Origin: Microbacteriaceae bacterium UBA963
GTDB lineage: Bacteria > Actinomycetota > Actinomycetes > Actinomycetales > Microbacteriaceae
Length of the DNA stretch: 41,399 nucleotides
Direction of reading: 5' to 3'
NCBI GenBank assembly: GCA_002292955.1
Contig: DBCH01000042.1
Location: forward strand, 537 to 41,935
Part shown: in pieces, positions 39,158-41,399 of the stretch
How the letters are laid out: each line of letters starts with the position of its first letter
Position numbering within the stretch: the first letter of the stretch is position 1
The notes under the pieces: generated by a model
Told to the model about the DNA's origin: nothing
Database searches by the model: none
The model's input: only the letters and a program-made list of their open reading frames with translations
Position numbers and translations under genes: made by a program

Positions 39158-40588
39158 ATGAGCCTCGAAACCCACCACAGCGTCGCCCTCGATCACGAGG
39201 GGCTCGTGACGGGCGATTTCCGTCAAGACAACGACGCCCTGCAGACCAAAGCGCGCGACCACCTGTGGATGCACTTCACCCGCCAGTCGAACATGCACGA
39301 GATGGGTGTGCCCATCATTGTTCGCGGCGAGGGCCACACCATCTACGACACTCAGGGGCGTTCCTACATCGATGGGCTCTCCGGCCTGTTCACCGTAAAC
39401 GCGGGCTACGGTCGTCGTCGCCTTGCCGAGGCCGCCGCCAAGCAGATGGAAGAACTCGCCTTCTTCCCCATCTGGTCTTACGCACACCCGTCTGCCATCG
39501 AGTTGGCCGATCGGCTTGCCGATTACGCTCCGGGCGACCTGAACCGCGTCTTTTTTGCGACCGGCGGTGGCGAGGCAAACGAGACGGCGTGGAAGCTCGC
39601 TAAGCAGTACTGGAAACTTCAGGGCAAGCCCATGAAGACCAAGGCAATTGCCCGGTCGGTCGCGTATCACGGCACTCCCCAGGGGGCACTCTCTCTCACC
39701 GGAATTCCGGCGATGAAGCAAATGTTTGAGCCGCTCGTGCCCTCGGCTCACCACGTGGCCAACACCGACTTCTATCGAGCCCCGGAGCACGGCGACGACC
39801 TGCTGGCCTTCGGTCAGTGGGCCGCTAACCAGATCGAACAGGCTATTTTGTCTGAAGGGCCCGACACGGTTGCCGCGGTATTCCTCGAGCCGGTGCAGAA
39901 CGCGGGCGGATGTTTGACCCCGCCGCCCGGATACTTCCAGCGGGTTCGCGAGATCTGCGACAAGTACGAGGTGCTCTTGGTGAGCGACGAAGTGATCTGT
40001 GCGTTCGGTCGCATCGGCAACATCTTTGCGTGCACCACCTACGACTTCGTGCCCGACATGATCACATGCGCCAAGGCCATGACGAGTGGCTACTCGCCCA
40101 TTGCCGCCACGATTATCTCCGATCGCATCTACGAGCCTTTTAGCACGGGCAAGGTCACCTTCCCGCACGGATACACGTTTGCCGGCCACCCGGTTTCGGC
40201 GGCTGTAGCGCTGGCCAACCTCGACATTTTTGACGAAGAAGATCTGTGCGGAAACGTGCGCCGCAACAGTCCCCTGTTTCGCGCCGAACTCGAGACGCTC
40301 CTCGACAACCCCATTGTGGGGGATGTGCGGGGCGACGGCTACTTCTTTGCCCTCGAGTTCGTCAAAGACAAGGCCACCAAGCAGACCTTCGACGCCGATG
40401 AGCGCGAACGTCTGCTGCGCGGCTTCCTGTCCACCGCCGTGTTTGATGCGGGTCTGTACTGTCGAGCCGACGATCGCGGAAACTCGGTTCTCACCCTCGC
40501 GCCGCCGCTGACCACCGGCCCCAAGGAGTTTGCCGAAATCCGCGAGATTCTGTCGGACGTGTTGACGCGCGCCCTCGAGGTCATCTAG
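39158..40588 (+). CDS. Class III omega-aminotransferase (aspartate aminotransferase family)
   Basis: 476 residues from the ATG at 39158, preceded by GGAGAG; the frame is open 39 codons further but that part lacks family similarity. ATGGGEANETAWKLAK binds PLP phosphate, VAYHGTPQGALS stacks on PLP, EPVQNAGGCL is the central motif, Asp277 lies in VSDEVICAFGR and Lys306 in CAKAMTSGY is the Schiff-base lysine. The sequence fits omega-aminotransferases that use putrescine, beta-alanine or similar amines with pyruvate; the exact substrate cannot be fixed. No polyamine genes are next to it. Different subfamily from the GABA-type enzyme at 20738. Confidence 0.9.
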   Translation: MSLETHHSVALDHEGLVTGDFRQDNDALQTKARDHLWMHFTRQSNMHEMGVPIIVRGEGHTIYDTQGRSYIDGLSGLFTVNAGYGRRRLAEAAAKQMEELAFFPIWSYAHPSAIELADRLADYAPGDLNRVFFATGGGEANETAWKLAKQYWKLQGKPMKTKAIARSVAYHGTPQGALSLTGIPAMKQMFEPLVPSAHHVANTDFYRAPEHGDDLLAFGQWAANQIEQAILSEGPDTVAAVFLEPVQNAGGCLTPPPGYFQRVREICDKYEVLLVSDEVICAFGRIGNIFACTTYDFVPDMITCAKAMTSGYSPIAATIISDRIYEPFSTGKVTFPHGYTFAGHPVSAAVALANLDIFDEEDLCGNVRRNSPLFRAELETLLDNPIVGDVRGDGYFFALEFVKDKATKQTFDADERERLLRGFLSTAVFDAGLYCRADDRGNSVLTLAPPLTTGPKEFAEIREILSDVLTRALEVI

Positions 40589-40677
40589 CCTCTTTCACTT
40601 GCGTTTCTCACCGGCGTTGATCTGAGGCACTATCGTCGCGTCCGGAGAGGCGAAGCGGCGGAGTATTCTTCCCGTCG

Positions 40678-40683
40678 TAGGGT
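40678..40683 (+). promoter_or_regulatory. -10 box of the TspO gene (leaderless)
   Basis: TAGGGT exactly 6 nt upstream of ATG 40690; no Shine-Dalgarno sequence. The rest of the gap 40589-40677 shows no terminator or other clear signal. Confidence 0.62.
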
Positions 40684-40689
40684 AAACCT

Positions 40690-41232
40690 ATGTGGGGTAA
40701 TCGGCACGAGTTTCATCCGGGTTTTTACGGCGAACGAGAGTCCGGGGTTCGAGCCGTCGTGGGTGGCATTGCCTTCGTTGCCATTGCCTGGCTGGTGGGT
40801 ATTCTCGGATCCCTCAGCACAATCGGTAACGTCACCGGATGGTATGCGCAGGCGGACAAGGCTCCGTGGACTCCGGCCAACGAAGTTTTTGGTCCTGTCT
40901 GGTTGGCTCTCTACACGATCATGGCGGTAGCCGCCTGGCTGGTCTGGCGCGAACGGGGAAGCTTCTTTCGACGGCCCGCGCTCATTCTCTATGTCACGCA
41001 ACTCGCGCTCAACGCCGTGTGGACTCCGGTTTTCTTTGGCGCCTACCCCCTCGCCGGAAGTGCCGCGCTCTGGTGGGGAGTCGTGATCATTCTGCTTCTG
41101 GATGCCGCGGTCCTGGCCACCATGTTTGCGTTTGCCCGGGTATCCCGCGCCGCGGCGTGGATGCTCGTTCCCTACTGGATCTGGGTGCTGTACGCCACCA
41201 CGCTGAACGTCTATCTCGCCGTCAACAACTAG
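40690..41232 (+). CDS. TspO/MBR family tryptophan-rich sensory protein
   Basis: 180 residues with five membrane helices after a 20-residue N-terminal tail. Family motifs: WYAQADKAPWTPANEVFGPVW, LNAVWTPVFFGA and PYWIWVLYATTLNVYLA, with many Trp residues lining the central pocket. TspO proteins bind porphyrins and are tied to oxidative stress and pigment regulation; a specific role here is not visible from its neighbours, although a DNA alkylation repair gene follows. Confidence 0.92.
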   Translation: MWGNRHEFHPGFYGERESGVRAVVGGIAFVAIAWLVGILGSLSTIGNVTGWYAQADKAPWTPANEVFGPVWLALYTIMAVAAWLVWRERGSFFRRPALILYVTQLALNAVWTPVFFGAYPLAGSAALWWGVVIILLLDAAVLATMFAFARVSRAAAWMLVPYWIWVLYATTLNVYLAVNN

Positions 41233-41291
41233 CGCACGGCTAAGCCATCAACGGGTTCCCCGTCACGCGTGCGACCCCGCGTGCCGACCCG

Positions 41292-41297
41292 TAACCT
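41292..41297 (+). promoter_or_regulatory. -10 box of the methyltransferase gene (leaderless)
   Basis: TAACCT 7 nt upstream of ATG 41305. Confidence 0.55.
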
Positions 41298-41304
41298 TGA
41301 GCGC

Positions 41305-41399
41305 ATGACGGCTCGTGTTTACTCCTGCATTTACTCATCGCCCGTCGGGCCGATTGAACTCGTCGAATCCGACGGCGCTCTGTCCCACGTTCGACTCCT
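41305..41399 (+). CDS. Methylated-DNA-protein-cysteine methyltransferase, N-terminal part (cut by window edge)
   Basis: Only 31 codons are visible. The reading YSSPVGPIELVESDGAL matches the N-terminal strand pattern of Ogt/AdaC-type O6-alkylguanine repair proteins; the active-site PCHR motif would lie beyond the window. TAACCT 7 nt upstream supports the ATG. Identification from such a short part is tentative. Confidence 0.6.
   Translation, partial: MTARVYSCIYSSPVGPIELVESDGALSHVRL

Noticed and set aside
39107..40189. Minus-strand open frame opposite the class III aminotransferase
   Set aside because: Shadow of a gene with complete catalytic motifs.

Overview
The window looks like a chromosomal segment of a high-GC actinobacterium, most likely Microbacteriaceae or a close relative. 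This rests on the high GC content, frequent GTG starts, the actinobacterial gene order dxr / M50 protease / ispG / proS / nusA-ylxR-infB-rbfA / truB / ribF, a very Gly/Pro-rich IF-2 N-terminus, and many starts with a TANNNT -10 box only 6-7 nt upstream (leaderless mRNAs). I see no tRNA, rRNA, CRISPR array, IS element, phage gene or origin. Coding density is very high: no gap between genes exceeds about 125 bp.

Layout. (1) 1-2256, minus: a surface-polysaccharide or lipid operon (GT2 glycosyltransferase, CDP-alcohol phosphatidyltransferase, second GT2 cut by the window edge). (2) 2305-7548, minus: truB, two small membrane proteins, ribF (coupled by 4-bp overlaps), a secreted PKD-domain protein, and an HtrA-like protease ending in a clear intrinsic terminator. 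(3) 7590-8465, plus: mutY, sitting between truB and rbfA. (4) 8462-20694, minus: dxr, an anchored extracytoplasmic protein, the M50 protease, ispG, an MFS transporter, proS, nusA, ylxR, infB and rbfA, i.e. isoprenoid precursor synthesis plus translation. No rimP precedes nusA. (5) 20738-23210, plus: a GABA-type aminotransferase and alanine dehydrogenase. (6) 23207-39040, minus: a large signalling/envelope cluster. (7) 39158-41399, plus: a class III aminotransferase, a TspO/MBR protein, and the start of a methylated-DNA-cysteine methyltransferase.

Region 6 is the most interesting part. In transcription order it encodes an FHA protein with a duplicated Glu-Thr-Thr-Arg motif, a PP2C phosphatase, a Ser/Thr kinase, a 1861-residue membrane-anchored protein with about eleven cadherin/Ig-like repeats plus fibronectin type III domains, a MoxR AAA+ ATPase, a DUF58 protein, a TgpA-like membrane protein whose transglutaminase Cys and His are replaced, a zinc-ribbon/FHA protein, and an EccC-like FtsK/SpoIIIE ATPase with no other type VII secretion gene in the window. 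The core (kinase, fn3 protein, AAA ATPase, DUF58, transglutaminase-like protein, phosphatase) resembles what I recall as the bifidobacterial PFNA cluster. The two FHA proteins and the EccC-like ATPase extend it. My inference is that kinase and phosphatase control FHA switch proteins, which gate MoxR/DUF58/pseudo-transglutaminase-assisted assembly or export of the giant surface protein; no function is shown by sequence alone.

A second theme is translation-start architecture. Eleven genes have a -10-like hexamer 6-7 nt upstream of the start codon and no usable Shine-Dalgarno sequence, whereas infB and htrA have Shine-Dalgarno sequences inside or at the edge of hairpins.
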